This document shows positions 31,147 through 42,642 of a stretch of DNA of 64,000 nucleotides, piece after piece; the first letter of the stretch is position 1; every line of letters begins with the position of its first letter. Location of the stretch: assembly GCF_900113925.1 (NCBI RefSeq), contig NZ_FORD01000003.1, positions 1-64,000 of the forward strand, written 5' to 3'. The notes beneath the pieces are model-generated. The model did not search any database. It saw only the letters and a program-made list of their open reading frames with translations, and was not told the DNA's origin. The translations under genes and the position numbers were made by a program. The stretch is from Nitrosomonas sp. Nm34 (GTDB taxonomy: Bacteria; Pseudomonadota; Gammaproteobacteria; Burkholderiales; Nitrosomonadaceae).

Positions 31147-32773
31147 AATTTAAACTTGCCAACTGCTTTTTAATCTCCACCTCTAATTCCCGCGACTGGC
31201 TGAATAAACTCTCCAAATTATCGCTAAACCCTTTCATCTTGGTGGCAAACTGTTCCGGCGTGATGTCCACATAGTCAATCTTGACATCAAAATACTGACC
31301 GGCGCTGAGCGAGTAATTCTTGGCTGCGATTTGCTCATAAGTGACCGCCACCGAAAAATCCTCCTCCTGCCGCTTGGCATTGAACACATCGATGATGCGC
31401 TGCTCTTCTACCATCGTTAGCACAGTTTTCTGGTTTTTACCGTCCTTGATTTTCTCACCCAGACTCGAGGCATCGATCAGCACTACATCACCCTGATTGC
31501 TGGCATCGATAAACAGAATGGACACATTAGTGCCCGTGGTCGCGAAGATGTTGCTCGGCATCGACACCACACCGGCCAGCATTTTGTGTTTGACCAGATG
31601 TTCGCGGATGCCTTTGTCGATGCCGGCTTGGGCGGTGATGAAGCCAGTCGGCACCACCACCGCTGCCTTGCCGCCGGGCTTGAGCGATGTAATGATGTGC
31701 TGCAGGAACAATTGGTAGATTTCCATCTTGTCCGTGGCCTTAGCTTTGACCTTCGGGATGCCAGCAAAGAAGCGCTCCTTGCTAGTCTTGGTGTCCAGCT
31801 CGTCGCGGTAATCGCTGAAATCCATCTTGAATGGTGGATTGGAGACGATGTAATCGAAACGCTTCAGCTCGTTGCCATCCTTATGGTACGGGTGCAGCAG
31901 GGTGTTGCCCTGAATCACGTTGGGAATGGAATGCACCAGGTTATTCAGGATCAGGTTGAGGCGCAGCAGGTTGGATGACTTTTGCGAAATGTCCTGGGTG
32001 TATATGCTGCAACGGTTTTCGCCGATGGCATGGGCCACGTTCATCAACAAAGTGCCGGAGCCGGCGGACGGATCATAGCAACTGACATTTTTGATTTTGC
32101 CTTGCTGTTCCCTGGGCACCAGAATTGCCGCCATGATGCGGGCGACCGCATGCGGCGTATAGTATTCCGCGTATTTGCCACCGCTGTTGCTGTTGTAGTC
32201 CTTGATCAAGTATTCGAAAATCGTGGCGTAGAAGTCGAATTTTTGGTTGAAGATGCGCTCGAAGCTAAACTCCACCAGTTTGTTGATGATCGCGCGGCAG
32301 AAGGCATCGCGTTTGAATTCGTCGGCAATGTATTGACTGAGCTGGTCGAACAGCACCACCTTGGCGCCGCCGTCGGTTTTAACTGAGAACACGTCGTTGT
32401 TGCTGATGGCGATATCCATCAAAGTATCATCGAACAGTTTGGCGAAATCCGGCGCGTTCTGCTGGCTGAACAGGTAGCTGATGAAATGGTTCGACTTCAA
32501 CCGTGCGGTATCCGCTCCCATTTGCAATTGTAGCATTTCCAGATCGTCTTCACTCAGTGCAGCCAAGGCTTCTTCCCATTTCTCCGCTGTGGCGATAGAT
32601 GGGTCGATTTGCTTGGCCTCAAACGCGAATTTGTCGTTTAAAAATTTGTAGAGAAAGGTTTGGGTGATGATTTTGAACTCGTTGCCATCGTTGCCCAAGC
32701 CATAGTTGGCGCAGATGCTTTTCAGGCTGTCGATCAGGGTTTTGGTTTTTTGTTGGAACTCAAGTTCTACCAC
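31139..32773 (-). CDS. hsdM: type I restriction-modification methyltransferase subunit
   Basis: N6-adenine methyltransferase of the type I complex. The 544-residue protein has an N-terminal helical domain (HsdM_N, about 10-140), the SAM-binding motif I DPSAGSGTLL (about 210) and the catalytic motif IV SNPPF (about 285). C-terminal residues include a coiled, charged tail that would contact HsdS. The length is normal. Overlaps hsdS at its 3' end and hsdR at its 5' end by a few bases, indicating translational coupling. Confidence 0.95.
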   Translation of the reverse strand: MVELEFQQKTKTLIDSLKSICANYGLGNDGNEFKIITQTFLYKFLNDKFAFEAKQIDPSIATAEKWEEALAALSEDDLEMLQLQMGADTARLKSNHFISYLFSQQNAPDFAKLFDDTLMDIAISNNDVFSVKTDGGAKVVLFDQLSQYIADEFKRDAFCRAIINKLVEFSFERIFNQKFDFYATIFEYLIKDYNSNSGGKYAEYYTPHAVARIMAAILVPREQQGKIKNVSCYDPSAGSGTLLMNVAHAIGENRCSIYTQDISQKSSNLLRLNLILNNLVHSIPNVIQGNTLLHPYHKDGNELKRFDYIVSNPPFKMDFSDYRDELDTKTSKERFFAGIPKVKAKATDKMEIYQLFLQHIITSLKPGGKAAVVVPTGFITAQAGIDKGIREHLVKHKMLAGVVSMPSNIFATTGTNVSILFIDASNQGDVVLIDASSLGEKIKDGKNQKTVLTMVEEQRIIDVFNAKRQEEDFSVAVTYEQIAAKNYSLSAGQYFDVKIDYVDITPEQFATKMKGFSDNLESLFSQSRELEVEIKKQLASLNYE

Positions 32774-35700
32774 GCACGTGCTCCGGTATTAAATTCTTGC
32801 AAATATTCCGCGACGACCAGCTGATTGATATAGCGCGAGGCGTCGGGATTGAGTTTGATTTGTTGTTGTTTCATAAAGCGGTGGATAACCAGCGGCATCA
32901 TGACCCGCTCAAAATAACTTTCATTGTCGAGAATCTGGGTGTTTTGCAATACTTGCTCGTCGGCATCCTGCTTGACACCAATCAGAGCCTCGAAGATTTT
33001 ACGCTCTGAATCGGAAATACTGCCGCGCTCGGTTAGCCGTTTATGAATGCGGGTATATTTGGCATCGCCCTGATATTTCTGACGCAGCTGGTTGTCCTGG
33101 CGATTGAGCTCTTTGATGCGCTCGTGAATCTTATTCAGGGCATCGATGTTGGCATTCATTTCTTCTTGAGTGACTTCTGACAGATTCTTTTTCTTGAATA
33201 GCCGTTCCAGTTCTTCCTTCAACATAACGAACATGGGATCTTGCTGGTCAAAATTGCTGGCCAGCGCTTCACGGGTGCGGCGCAGGGTGTTCTTCAGCTT
33301 ATCGGCCAGCACCAGTTCTTCTTCGCCGATTTTAGTGAACTTGAAGATCACCTCTTCCAGCGCCACATTCAATAAGTTAGCGGTACCGGCTCCTTGCTCG
33401 AGGGTCTCTTTGAGATTGAGCAAGTCAAGATGGTTACTGGTTTCCCGATACAGCAGATTGAGTTTTGGGAAATCCAGCCGTTCCAAATAAGCATATTCTC
33501 CTTGCAAGCGAATCAAATTGTACAGATTTTTGGCGTCAGCCAGCGCTTTTTTCAACGCCAGCACGGTCTCCCGGTCTTGTAATTCGCTGAGCTGCTGCGA
33601 AAACACTTCGGCATTTTCAATATTAAAACGGAACAACACGTCCTTGATATGCTCAATCTCAGTGGCGATTTCGGCCTGCGATTTGAACAGCTTGGAGTAA
33701 TGCTCCATCTCATCGCCAAGCTCGGCTTGCAATTCGTCAAAATAAGCCTTATTAGTCGCATCGAACTCCTGGCGAATGTCGGCAAAATCCACTACATAGC
33801 CATAGCGGAAGCCTTTGTAGGTACGGTTGACCCGCGTCAAGGCTTGCAGTAGGTTGTGTTTGCGGATGACACGGCCCAGGTAAAGCTTTTTCAAGCGCTT
33901 GGCATCAAAGCCGGTGAGCAGCATATTGTAGACAAACAGAAAGTCGATTTTGCCGGCCTTGAACTCTTCCACCCAGTCTTTGCGCGCCGCCTTGGTGCCG
34001 ACATCGTGCAAAATCAAAGCCGCGGATCTCACTCGATTGCTTTGTTTGCGCTGGAATCGATAAGCACTTTCTGGTTGGGCTGCTTTCGCATAGAGGGCGT
34101 CTTTAACTTGTGCTGCTGCCGGCATGGGGCTTTTGGCATACTTCGTGTTGAATATTTCAAACATCTGTTTAGCTTGTTCCGAGCTGTCACAGATTACCAT
34201 GCCACCAATGCTGGCATCACTGAGTGCGCCACGGCTTTTTTCGAAATCGGTGATGATGTAATCGAGCATCGGTTCAACAAAGGTGGAATGGGCATAGACC
34301 AATTTTTTGTCGATGTCGCCTTGTTGCACTTCGACTTCTGCCAGTGCTTGTTGTAGCGTGATTTTATAATGGGTCGCGATTTCTTCCCGGATCAGCCGCA
34401 AGGTATAACCGTCGGCAATAGAGGCATTGTAGTAATACTTGTGGATATAGTCGCCAAATAGTGCACGTGAGTTGTAGTCATCACCCAGCAGTGGCGTTCC
34501 GGTGAGGCCAATTTTGATCGCGTTGCGATCCGACTGATCCAGATTAGCCAGGAAGCTCCCTCTAGGATTGTAGCTGCGGTGTACTTCATCCAAAAAGTAA
34601 ACGCGCTGAATGGCGATAGCGTAGTCTTTAGTGGATACGACATCAGGATCATCTTTGAATTTTTGAATGTTGACCACCGTAATCTCCGGCTTGCCGGAGT
34701 GGTTGTGAATGACTTGCGTGACTTTGATGTCCCGGCTGAATGCCTCGCGCGAATCAATCGTGTGCACAGTCAAGCCGCGGCTGGTGAATTCGCGGTGCGC
34801 CTGAATTAGCAGGTCGAGCCGGTCGACGATGAAATAAAATTTGGGGATGATGTGCCGTCGCTGGAAGTAATCGGTTAAAAAGCGCACATTATAGTAGGCA
34901 AGTGCAGTCTTACCGCTGCCCTGCGTGTGCCAGATAATGCCTTTTTTGCCTCCCTCGTTTAGCTTGTGCTCGATGGCTTTGGTGGCGAATAACTGCGGAT
35001 ACCGCATGATGTGCTTTTGCAAGCCATCGGTTTCAAACACGTAGACCAAGGTGTAACGTAAAACGAAAGCAAGCCGCTCGCGGCTCAGCAATGAAGTGCA
35101 GATGCGATTAGTCGGCCGATTGGGGTCTTTGTTGGTGATGAACTCAGGATTGCTGCGGATGACTTCAAGGTTGTTATCTTTCAGCACGTTCAGTTCGGTT
35201 TCATCCGATAACGGCTTGAGTAAGGCCGTGAGATTTAAGATTTCTTCTTCGCGAAAATAGTTGAATTTGGGCTCTTGGTAAGACGGGCTGGCATAGAATG
35301 CGCCTTGGATGGGTTGAACCTCACCCTCATTGTATTCCATGTTATTAGAGAAGATCATGAACTGGATGATATTTACAAAACGCCTGAATTTTGAATTTTG
35401 GAAACGTTTATTGATCCGATCGCGCTCCGCCAGTATACCCTCGCGATTATAGGGCTTTTTAACTTCGATAAACACCAGCGGCATACCGTTGACGAGCAGG
35501 ATGATATCGGGTCTGAACTCCTCATCGCCGTTTTGGTAAGTGAGTTCGGTTACGACATGAAAGCTGTTGTTGTTGAAATTCTCAAAGTCGATCAGCTTGA
35601 TACCTGAGCGGGCGATGAGCCTCTCGTGGAAAGCCTGGCCTAAATCCTCATTATCTAACGCCAGTTTCATATCTTCCAGCAAACGGTCAATATCGGCCTC

Positions 35701-35865
35701 TTCCAAGCCGGGGTTGATCTTGCCAATCGCAGTTTTGAATAGCGCTGGAAATATATTGGTTTCCAAGCCCCAATGCTGGTCTTTAAGCGACAGATATTGG
35801 TAACCCAGACGAATTAAATGCAAGATGACAGGGATTTTGACGCGCGTATCTTCTGTGAACTTCAT
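32767..35865 (-). CDS. hsdR: type I restriction enzyme endonuclease subunit
   Basis: The 1,032-residue motor-nuclease subunit has a PD-(D/E)xK nuclease domain near the N-terminus (RPDIILLVNGMPLVFIEVKK, about 118-137), a helicase Walker A motif (TQGSGKTALAYY, about 310), a DEAD-like box (FLDEVHRS, about 430) and later helicase motifs (LTGTPLLG; QALTRVNRTYKG). A long helical C-terminal domain should bind HsdM. The length and domain order are normal and no frameshift is seen, so the system looks intact. It is first in the hsdR-hsdM-hsdS operon. Confidence 0.95.
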   Translation of the reverse strand: MKFTEDTRVKIPVILHLIRLGYQYLSLKDQHWGLETNIFPALFKTAIGKINPGLEEADIDRLLEDMKLALDNEDLGQAFHERLIARSGIKLIDFENFNNNSFHVVTELTYQNGDEEFRPDIILLVNGMPLVFIEVKKPYNREGILAERDRINKRFQNSKFRRFVNIIQFMIFSNNMEYNEGEVQPIQGAFYASPSYQEPKFNYFREEEILNLTALLKPLSDETELNVLKDNNLEVIRSNPEFITNKDPNRPTNRICTSLLSRERLAFVLRYTLVYVFETDGLQKHIMRYPQLFATKAIEHKLNEGGKKGIIWHTQGSGKTALAYYNVRFLTDYFQRRHIIPKFYFIVDRLDLLIQAHREFTSRGLTVHTIDSREAFSRDIKVTQVIHNHSGKPEITVVNIQKFKDDPDVVSTKDYAIAIQRVYFLDEVHRSYNPRGSFLANLDQSDRNAIKIGLTGTPLLGDDYNSRALFGDYIHKYYYNASIADGYTLRLIREEIATHYKITLQQALAEVEVQQGDIDKKLVYAHSTFVEPMLDYIITDFEKSRGALSDASIGGMVICDSSEQAKQMFEIFNTKYAKSPMPAAAQVKDALYAKAAQPESAYRFQRKQSNRVRSAALILHDVGTKAARKDWVEEFKAGKIDFLFVYNMLLTGFDAKRLKKLYLGRVIRKHNLLQALTRVNRTYKGFRYGYVVDFADIRQEFDATNKAYFDELQAELGDEMEHYSKLFKSQAEIATEIEHIKDVLFRFNIENAEVFSQQLSELQDRETVLALKKALADAKNLYNLIRLQGEYAYLERLDFPKLNLLYRETSNHLDLLNLKETLEQGAGTANLLNVALEEVIFKFTKIGEEELVLADKLKNTLRRTREALASNFDQQDPMFVMLKEELERLFKKKNLSEVTQEEMNANIDALNKIHERIKELNRQDNQLRQKYQGDAKYTRIHKRLTERGSISDSERKIFEALIGVKQDADEQVLQNTQILDNESYFERVMMPLVIHRFMKQQQIKLNPDASRYINQLVVAEYLQEFNTGARAW

Positions 35866-35976
35866 GAAAATCTTTAAAAGAAATTAAATCACCCTCAATT
35901 TCATTATTTGCCTTATCTGCTACCTCTTAAATTATTAATAGGCTCGGCGTAGTAATGGCTTATCTCTATAAGCAAT

Positions 35977-36009
35977 AAAAAACCCAGATAAGAAACACTC
36001 TGGGTTTTT
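35977..36009 (-). terminator. intrinsic terminator after ssb
   Basis: AAAACCCAGA and TCTGGGTTTT are exact inverted arms around a 10-nt loop. On the minus strand the stem is followed by a T-run (A-run 35977-35982 on plus), so it ends ssb transcripts about 27 nt after the stop codon. The structure is nearly symmetric and might also act on plus-strand transcripts. Confidence 0.8.
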
Positions 36010-36035
36010 GGTTACTAAAATAATTTCGGTGTATT

Positions 36036-36500
36036 CTAAAACGGAATATCATCTTCCAGATCGTCAAACCCGCTACCTGTCTTATTATAGTTAGCAGGTT
36101 TATTAGCGTAGCTCGCACTGCTATTGTATTCCCCTTCCCTATCAGCAGATTCGAAGCTGGCGCCAGCTGCGCGGCCACCTAACATTTGCATACGATCAGC
36201 GACAATCTCAGTGGTATATCGCTCAATATTAGATTTATCCGTCCATTTACGTGTCTGCAAGCGCCCTTCAATATAAACCTGAGAGCCCTTTTTGAGGTAT
36301 TCACCCGCAATCTCAGCTTGCTTGCCAAACATCACCACGCGATGCCATTCGGTTCGCTCTTGCTTTTCTCCACCTTTATCTTTCCAGGTATCGGTGGTAG
36401 CAATATTCAAATTGGCCATGGCGTCACCGCTTGGCATATAACGTACTTCCGGATCCCGTCCCAGGTTTCCGATCAGGATAACTTTATTAATTGATGCCAT
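36036..36500 (-). CDS. ssb: single-stranded DNA-binding protein
   Basis: Protects single-stranded DNA in replication and repair. The 154-residue protein has the OB-fold start [20 protein letters not shown], the core [20 protein letters not shown], and the acidic C-terminal tail DDLEDDIPF used to recruit partner proteins. The length is normal. It starts immediately after the MFS gene on the same strand, and uvrA is divergent beyond it, an arrangement common in proteobacteria. Confidence 0.97.
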   Translation of the reverse strand: MASINKVILIGNLGRDPEVRYMPSGDAMANLNIATTDTWKDKGGEKQERTEWHRVVMFGKQAEIAGEYLKKGSQVYIEGRLQTRKWTDKSNIERYTTEIVADRMQMLGGRAAGASFESADREGEYNSSASYANKPANYNKTGSGFDDLEDDIPF

Positions 36501-37886
36501 TTATGCACTCCCCTTCAATAATTGGACAACTTTTTCTTCATCAAACCCCTTGAGGTCGACTTTTAGATAAGCCACCTGTTCATTGGCCAATACCAGCGCT
36601 TCATAAACGCCGGGCAATGCTGCCAGTTCACGCGACAGTCCACTGGCTTGAGCCGCATCCATCTGTTCAACATGATACATTTTGGAGCGCACTGCTGCAG
36701 GTGCTTTCATGGTAGCTGCCAGATACAACCAGGTAACCAGCAATAATGCGCAGAAGGCGGCAATCGCATCCATGCCGTAATGCTGATAAAAATACCCCCC
36801 CACACTTGCGCCAACAAATGCACCCAGAAACTGGGTACTGCTGTAGACTCCAATGGCCGTTCCTTTCGCGCCAACCGGTGCGATTTTTGAAATAAGTGAA
36901 GGCAGGCTGGCTTCCAGCAGGTTGAAAGCCGTAAAAAACACCAGTAGTGCCACTGCGGTTCCCCATAAGGATTGATGCATGAGCGCCAGTAAAATTTGCC
37001 CCGCCAGTAGCAGGACGACTGCGGCAACGAAGATGAGTTTGAGTTTGGCTTTCTTTTCCCCGTAGATAATGGCAGGCACCATCAGTACCACCGATAAAAC
37101 CAGTACCGGCAGATAAATCTGCCAATGTTGCTCCGCCGCCAGCCCCGCATCACGTAGTGACAGTGGCACGACCAGCCAGAGCGCCATCAATACGGCATGT
37201 AACGCAAAAATACCATAGTTCAGGCGCAATAATTGCGGATCACGCAGAACATCGGCAAAGCGTCCGGTGGATACTTCCGTATCGGAATGAAAACGGCTGA
37301 TGACAGGATCAGGGATCATTTTGTTAACAACTACAATCGCCGCGATCGCTAAGATACCTGTCATAATGAAAATACCCGGTACGCCGATCCATTGGTTCAG
37401 CAAAGGCGCCAGCATCAGTGAAAGTGCAAAGGTAGCACCAATAGTCATACCGATCATGGCCATGGCTTTGGTGCGGTGCTCTTCGCGAGTCAGATCGGCG
37501 GCAAGCGCCATAACCGCTGCAGAAATCGCGCCTGCGCCCTGAATGACACGACCGGCAATGACCCAATAAATATCAAGGGCAGTCGCGGCCATAAAACTAC
37601 CGATGGCGAACAGCACTAGCCCTAAATAAATAACAGGCTTACGTCCGATGCGATCAGACATCCAGCCAAACGGGATTTGCAAAATCGCCTGGGTCAGTCC
37701 GTAAGCACCCAATGCGATCCCCACCAGCGTGTAATTATCCCCACCGGGAAGATGTTCTGCAAATAGCGCAAAAACGGGCAAAATAATGAATAGTCCAAAC
37801 ATGCGCAATCCATACACACCGGCCAGGCCGATGGAGGCGCGCTTTTCTACCGGAGACATTTTTTCGGAAGTTGATAATGCAGACAT
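36501..37886 (-). CDS. MFS transporter with C-terminal YajR-like domain
   Basis: The 461-residue protein has about 12 membrane segments and the MFS motif [14 protein letters not shown] between helices 2 and 3. After the last helix (about 390) a soluble tail ([18 protein letters not shown] through [10 protein letters not shown]) resembles the YAM domain of YajR. The substrate is unknown; family members are proton-coupled drug or metabolite exporters. Its stop abuts the ssb start codon, so the two are probably co-transcribed. Confidence 0.87.
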   Translation of the reverse strand: MSALSTSEKMSPVEKRASIGLAGVYGLRMFGLFIILPVFALFAEHLPGGDNYTLVGIALGAYGLTQAILQIPFGWMSDRIGRKPVIYLGLVLFAIGSFMAATALDIYWVIAGRVIQGAGAISAAVMALAADLTREEHRTKAMAMIGMTIGATFALSLMLAPLLNQWIGVPGIFIMTGILAIAAIVVVNKMIPDPVISRFHSDTEVSTGRFADVLRDPQLLRLNYGIFALHAVLMALWLVVPLSLRDAGLAAEQHWQIYLPVLVLSVVLMVPAIIYGEKKAKLKLIFVAAVVLLLAGQILLALMHQSLWGTAVALLVFFTAFNLLEASLPSLISKIAPVGAKGTAIGVYSSTQFLGAFVGASVGGYFYQHYGMDAIAAFCALLLVTWLYLAATMKAPAAVRSKMYHVEQMDAAQASGLSRELAALPGVYEALVLANEQVAYLKVDLKGFDEEKVVQLLKGSA

Positions 37887-37952
37887 GAATCAGATTGTGA
37901 GAAAACTGGAAAGTTAGGTATATTAGCAGGTTGACCCATACTTAGGTAGCTG

Positions 37953-40805
37953 ATGGAACTGATTAAGATTCGCGGGGCACGCACCCATAACCTCAAAAAT
38001 ATCAACCTCGATATCCCACGCAATAAACTCGTGGTGATAACCGGCTTATCCGGCTCAGGTAAGTCCTCGCTCGCATTTGATACCCTGTATGCGGAAGGAC
38101 AGCGCCGCTATGTCGAATCGCTATCCGCCTATGCGCGGCAGTTTCTACAACTGATGGAAAAACCCGATGTCGACCTGATCGAGGGATTATCCCCTGCCAT
38201 CGCCATCGAACAGAAAGCCACTTCACATAATCCACGCTCAACGGTTGGCACCGTCACTGAAATCCATGATTACCTGCGCTTGCTGTTTGCGCGCGTGGGC
38301 GAGCCGCAGTGCCCGGAGCACGGCATTACCCTGTCCGCCCAGAGTGTCTCGCAAATGGTGGACCAGGCACTGCTATTGCCGGAAGGCACCAAACTGATGA
38401 TACTGGCGCCGAGCGTGGTCGGGCGCAAAGGAGAGCAACTCGATCTATTCGACGAACTGCGTGCGCAAGGATTTGTGCGCGTGCGGCTCGATGGAGAAAC
38501 GTATGAAATCGACAATCTGCCAAAACTGGAAAAAAACAAGAAGCATACCATCGAAGTGGTCATTGACCGGTTGAAAATATCGCCTGATGCCAAGCAGCGA
38601 TTGGCGGAATCGTTTGAGACCGCCTTGCGTCATGCTGATGGCCGCGCCCTGGCTGTAGAGATGGAAAGCGGCAAGGAGCATCTGTTTTCCGCCAAATTCA
38701 GTTGCCCGGTATGCAACTATGCCTTATCGGAGCTGGAACCCCGCTTGTTCTCCTTCAATAACCCGGTCGGCGCCTGCCCCAAATGCGATGGGCTGGGACA
38801 GATTACCTTCTTTGATCCTGAACGGATCGTTGCCTTCCCGCATTTATCCCTTGCTTCCGGCGCGATCAAACATTGGGACAGGCGTAACCAGTTTTATTTC
38901 CAGATGCTGATGGCACTGGCCAGGCATTATGATTTTGATCTGGAAACGCCCTTCCAGCAATTGGACGAAAAAATCCAGCACATCATCCTGCATGGTTCCG
39001 GCAAGGAAAAAATTAAATTTTCTTACCTCAATGAAAGTGGTCGACCCTATCAGCAAACACATGCTTTTGAGGGCGTCATTCCCAGTCTGACGCGCCGTTA
39101 TAAGGAAACCGATTCACAAACCGTGCGCGAGGAATTAGCGAAATTCATCAACTCGCGCGCTTGCCCGGATTGCGAAGGGACGCGCTTGTGCCGTGAAGCA
39201 CGGCATGTGCAGGTCAATGGAAAAGCTATCTATGAAATCAGTGCATGGCCGCTCAAGCAAGCGAAATGGTTCTTCGATGAGCTAACGCTGGCTGGACACA
39301 GACAGGCAATTGCGGAACGAATCATACGGGAAATCGCCACCCGCCTGCAATTTCTCAACAATGTCGGACTCGACTATCTGTCGCTCGACCGCTCTGCTGA
39401 TACCTTATCGGGCGGAGAATCCCAGCGTATCCGCCTGGCGAGTCAAATTGGCTCTGGCCTGACAGGTGTGATGTATGTACTGGATGAACCTTCGATCGGA
39501 CTGCATCAGCGCGACAATGGCCGCTTATTGGAAACGCTGCAGCACCTGCGCAATCTCGGCAATAGCGTGATCGTGGTGGAACATGATCAGGATGCCATTC
39601 AGCTGGCCGACCATGTGATCGATATGGGACCTGGCGCTGGTGAACATGGTGGCGATGTTATTGCGCAAGGCACCCCGGCAGACATTCAGCAAAACGCCTC
39701 CTCGCTGACTGGTCGCTACCTTTCAGGCCGATTAGCCATCGAGGTGCCACCAAGCCGCACTTCCCCCAATCCTGAACGTATGCTGAGAATCACCGGTGCA
39801 TCTGGCAACAATCTAAAGAATACCGATCTCAACTTGCCTGTTGGCCTGCTGGTCTGTATTACCGGGGTGTCGGGTTCAGGCAAATCCACGCTGATCAATG
39901 ACACGCTATATTGCGCTGTGGCGCAACATCTCTATGGCAGCAGCACGGAGCCTGCGCCTTATCAGGAGCTTGAAGGCATGGCCTTTTTTGATAAGGTGAT
40001 CAATATGGATCAGACACCGATTGGCCGTACCCCACGCTCTAACCCGGCTACTTATACGGGCTTGTTTACGCCGATTCGTGAACTGTTTGCCGGTGTCCCG
40101 CAGGCACGCGAGCGCGGCTATAATCCTGGGCGTTTTTCGTTCAACGTCAAAGGAGGACGTTGCGAAGCCTGTCAGGGGGATGGCGTCATCAAGGTAGAGA
40201 TGCATTTCTTGCCAGATATCTATGTCGCCTGCGACGTCTGTCATGGCAAGCGTTATAACCGGGAAACACTGGAGATCCAATACAAAGGCAGAAACATCTA
40301 CGAAATCCTGCAGATGACTGTGGAAAATGCTTTTGCATTCTTTGAGTCCGTGCCGGTGGTCGCGCGTAAACTGCAAACCTTACTGGATGTTGGATTGGGC
40401 TATATCACACTCGGACAATCGGCTACCACGCTCTCAGGCGGGGAAGCGCAGCGTGTAAAACTGTCACTGGAACTGTCCAAGCGTGATACCGGCCGCACGC
40501 TTTATATCCTTGATGAGCCTACTACCGGTCTTCATTTCCAGGATATTGATCTCCTGCTAAAGGTGCTGCACCGGCTGCGTGACCATGGCAATACCGTTGT
40601 CGTGATTGAACATAACCTCGATGTGATTAAGACCGCGGATTGGGTCATCGATCTTGGGCCAGAAGGGGGTCATGGCGGCGGCCAGATCATTGCCGAAGGT
40701 ACACCGGAAGATATCGCGCAAAACCCGGCCAGTGTCACTGGCGAATATTTAAAACCGATGCTTGCTGCCGCGAGTAAAAAGAAAAGCACAGAGGTAAATG
40801 CTTGA
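37953..40805 (+). CDS. uvrA: excinuclease ABC subunit A
   Basis: DNA-damage recognition ATPase of nucleotide excision repair. The 950-residue protein has two ABC ATPase modules: Walker A sites [12 protein letters not shown] (about 32) and [12 protein letters not shown] (about 640), signature motifs [12 protein letters not shown] and [12 protein letters not shown], and zinc-binding pairs CPVC...CPKC and CEAC...CDVC. The length is typical. Divergent from the MFS-ssb unit; the short gap (37887-37952) must hold both promoters. The 3' end overlaps the next gene by 4 nt. Confidence 0.97.
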   Translation: MELIKIRGARTHNLKNINLDIPRNKLVVITGLSGSGKSSLAFDTLYAEGQRRYVESLSAYARQFLQLMEKPDVDLIEGLSPAIAIEQKATSHNPRSTVGTVTEIHDYLRLLFARVGEPQCPEHGITLSAQSVSQMVDQALLLPEGTKLMILAPSVVGRKGEQLDLFDELRAQGFVRVRLDGETYEIDNLPKLEKNKKHTIEVVIDRLKISPDAKQRLAESFETALRHADGRALAVEMESGKEHLFSAKFSCPVCNYALSELEPRLFSFNNPVGACPKCDGLGQITFFDPERIVAFPHLSLASGAIKHWDRRNQFYFQMLMALARHYDFDLETPFQQLDEKIQHIILHGSGKEKIKFSYLNESGRPYQQTHAFEGVIPSLTRRYKETDSQTVREELAKFINSRACPDCEGTRLCREARHVQVNGKAIYEISAWPLKQAKWFFDELTLAGHRQAIAERIIREIATRLQFLNNVGLDYLSLDRSADTLSGGESQRIRLASQIGSGLTGVMYVLDEPSIGLHQRDNGRLLETLQHLRNLGNSVIVVEHDQDAIQLADHVIDMGPGAGEHGGDVIAQGTPADIQQNASSLTGRYLSGRLAIEVPPSRTSPNPERMLRITGASGNNLKNTDLNLPVGLLVCITGVSGSGKSTLINDTLYCAVAQHLYGSSTEPAPYQELEGMAFFDKVINMDQTPIGRTPRSNPATYTGLFTPIRELFAGVPQARERGYNPGRFSFNVKGGRCEACQGDGVIKVEMHFLPDIYVACDVCHGKRYNRETLEIQYKGRNIYEILQMTVENAFAFFESVPVVARKLQTLLDVGLGYITLGQSATTLSGGEAQRVKLSLELSKRDTGRTLYILDEPTTGLHFQDIDLLLKVLHRLRDHGNTVVVIEHNLDVIKTADWVIDLGPEGGHGGGQIIAEGTPEDIAQNPASVTGEYLKPMLAAASKKKSTEVNA

Positions 40806-42073
40806 ACCCACGCGAACTGTTGCTCAACAGTTTCCAGGCAGCGCTAGATGCAGCTGATCCGCTAAAAATCGTCCCGACTCATTTGCCGAGTCAACCCAAA
40901 GGAAAGACCTTAGTAGTGGGAGCAGGCAAGGCTGCCGCAGCCATGGCGCAGGCAGTAGAAGCGCATTGGCCAGCGAAAGCGCATTTAGAAGGCATTGTCA
41001 TCACACGCTATGGTCATGGCCTGCCTACCCGTAAAATAGCAGTCATCGAAGCAGGTCACCCGTTACCTGACCAGCATGGTGAACTGGCCACACGAGCGAT
41101 TCTGGCACGCGTGCAGGCACTCGACACCAACGATTTGCTGCTCGGTTTGTTCAGTGGCGGTGGCTCCAGCCTGTTATCGTTGCCGATGACAGGCGTCTCG
41201 ATGGGTGAACTTAAGGATATCACTCGACAACTGCTGCTTTGCGGTGCATCGATCCAGGAAATTAATACGGTGCGCAAACATCTATCCGCCGTACTGGGGG
41301 GCAGACTGGCTGCTGCTTGCCGTGCGCCGAGCCATTGCTTGATTATTTCCGATGTCACCGGAGACGAACCGACGCATATTGCCTCAGGCCCTTGTGCGCC
41401 TGATCCCACTACTTATGCCGACGCGCTCGCCGTGATCAAACATTATGCCATCCGCGCTTCTCCTCATGTCATGAATATTCTGCAGAATAAAAGTCAGCAT
41501 AGCGAAGAAGAAACTCCCAAACCGGGTGATCCCATTTTTAGAAAGGTAAAAAATTGCGTTATTGCCACGGCACACCAATCACTCGCAGCCGCTGAGCGTT
41601 TCTTTCGCACGCACCACATCACGCCGCTGATGCTGGGCGATACCGTCACCGGAGAAGCCAGGGAAGTGGCCAAAGTATATGCGGCTATGGCAAAAGAAAT
41701 CCGCCATTACGGTAATCCGTTTAAACCACCCGTAGCATTAATCTCAGGTGGAGAAACCACTGTAACGGCCAAAGGCCATGGCCGAGGTGGGCGTAATACC
41801 GAATTTTTACTCTCGCTCGCCATTGCATTGGATGGACTGAAACAAGTCTATGCACTTGCCTGTGACACCGATGGCATCGACGGCACAGAACAAAACGCTG
41901 GCGCTATCCTCACTCCCGATTCGCTCACTCGTGCTCATCAGCTTGGTCTCAATCCCAATCCCCTGCTAAATAACAATGATGCCTATACCTTTTTTGAACA
42001 ACTCAATGACCTGCTCATCACTGGGCCTACTCGCACTAATGTGAATGACTATCGAGTGGTTTTGATCTTATAG
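40802..42073 (+). CDS. type-2 glycerate kinase (MOFRL family)
   Basis: The 423-residue protein starts at TTG 40802, overlapping the uvrA stop codon in TTGA. The N-terminal DUF4147 domain has [20 protein letters not shown] and [13 protein letters not shown]; the C-terminal MOFRL domain has the name-giving type of motif [17 protein letters not shown] and CDTDGIDGT. Family members phosphorylate D-glycerate at position 2 to give 2-phosphoglycerate. Translational coupling to uvrA is likely, though the two functions are unrelated. Confidence 0.9.
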   Translation: MNPRELLLNSFQAALDAADPLKIVPTHLPSQPKGKTLVVGAGKAAAAMAQAVEAHWPAKAHLEGIVITRYGHGLPTRKIAVIEAGHPLPDQHGELATRAILARVQALDTNDLLLGLFSGGGSSLLSLPMTGVSMGELKDITRQLLLCGASIQEINTVRKHLSAVLGGRLAAACRAPSHCLIISDVTGDEPTHIASGPCAPDPTTYADALAVIKHYAIRASPHVMNILQNKSQHSEEETPKPGDPIFRKVKNCVIATAHQSLAAAERFFRTHHITPLMLGDTVTGEAREVAKVYAAMAKEIRHYGNPFKPPVALISGGETTVTAKGHGRGGRNTEFLLSLAIALDGLKQVYALACDTDGIDGTEQNAGAILTPDSLTRAHQLGLNPNPLLNNNDAYTFFEQLNDLLITGPTRTNVNDYRVVLIL

Positions 42074-42162
42074 AGATTTTCTATCTATTCCATGGCCGGT
42101 AACTTACTGGTTCGGCGAAATGAAGTGCCAGCTTTATTCAAGATGATTCTATTGAAGTTCTC

Positions 42163-42267
42163 ATTCTATTTCTAAATCAAACCTGACTTTGTCGGTTTCA
42201 ACTTGACGCATTATCTCTATACTTTACGCATATCACCTATTAGTCATTTTTTATATGAAAATGAAAT
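42163..42267 (+). repeat. MITE-like dispersed repeat, copy 5
   Basis: Starts ATTCTATTTCTAAATCAAAC with CTGACTTTGTCGGTTTCAAC, but its right half is diverged (TATATGAAAATGAAATT). It lies about 90 nt after the glycerate kinase gene. Confidence 0.65.
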
Positions 42268-42642
42268 TAATCTTCTTATTTTTCAAGCGATGAGGCCGCT
42301 TGTATCGTTTCTACTAATCACTGCAGCTACAAAATCAATTAAGCTTTTTTCACCAAGTGCCGATAACTAAAACAGATTTAGTTGCAAAAATTAAACGAGC
42401 AAGGAAGTTACCGTCTATTTTATGCAATGAAATTCTGAAGAGCGCTGAATAATTGAATGTAATTAGGTGCGAGGGAGTTGTTCCAGCAATATCACTCCAG
42501 TTCGAAGCAGATTGCTGAACTGTCAGGTCGAGTTAATGATAGTTCTCATGAAGCTTTATGTGAATATCATATACCATATGCATCGATTTAATTAATAACA
42601 TTCATGCGTATTTATCAATTCAATCGAAGGAGTTTTTAAATA
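42268..42642. other. upstream region of the HGNG-repeat gene
   Basis: No gene is seen. A GAAGGAG ribosome-binding site (42626-42632) precedes the ATG of the repeat protein. No -35/-10 pair is convincing. Confidence 0.45.

Noticed and set aside
31586-32386. Long antisense frames across hsdM
   Set aside because: They are shadows of the hsdM coding strand caused by its codon pattern.
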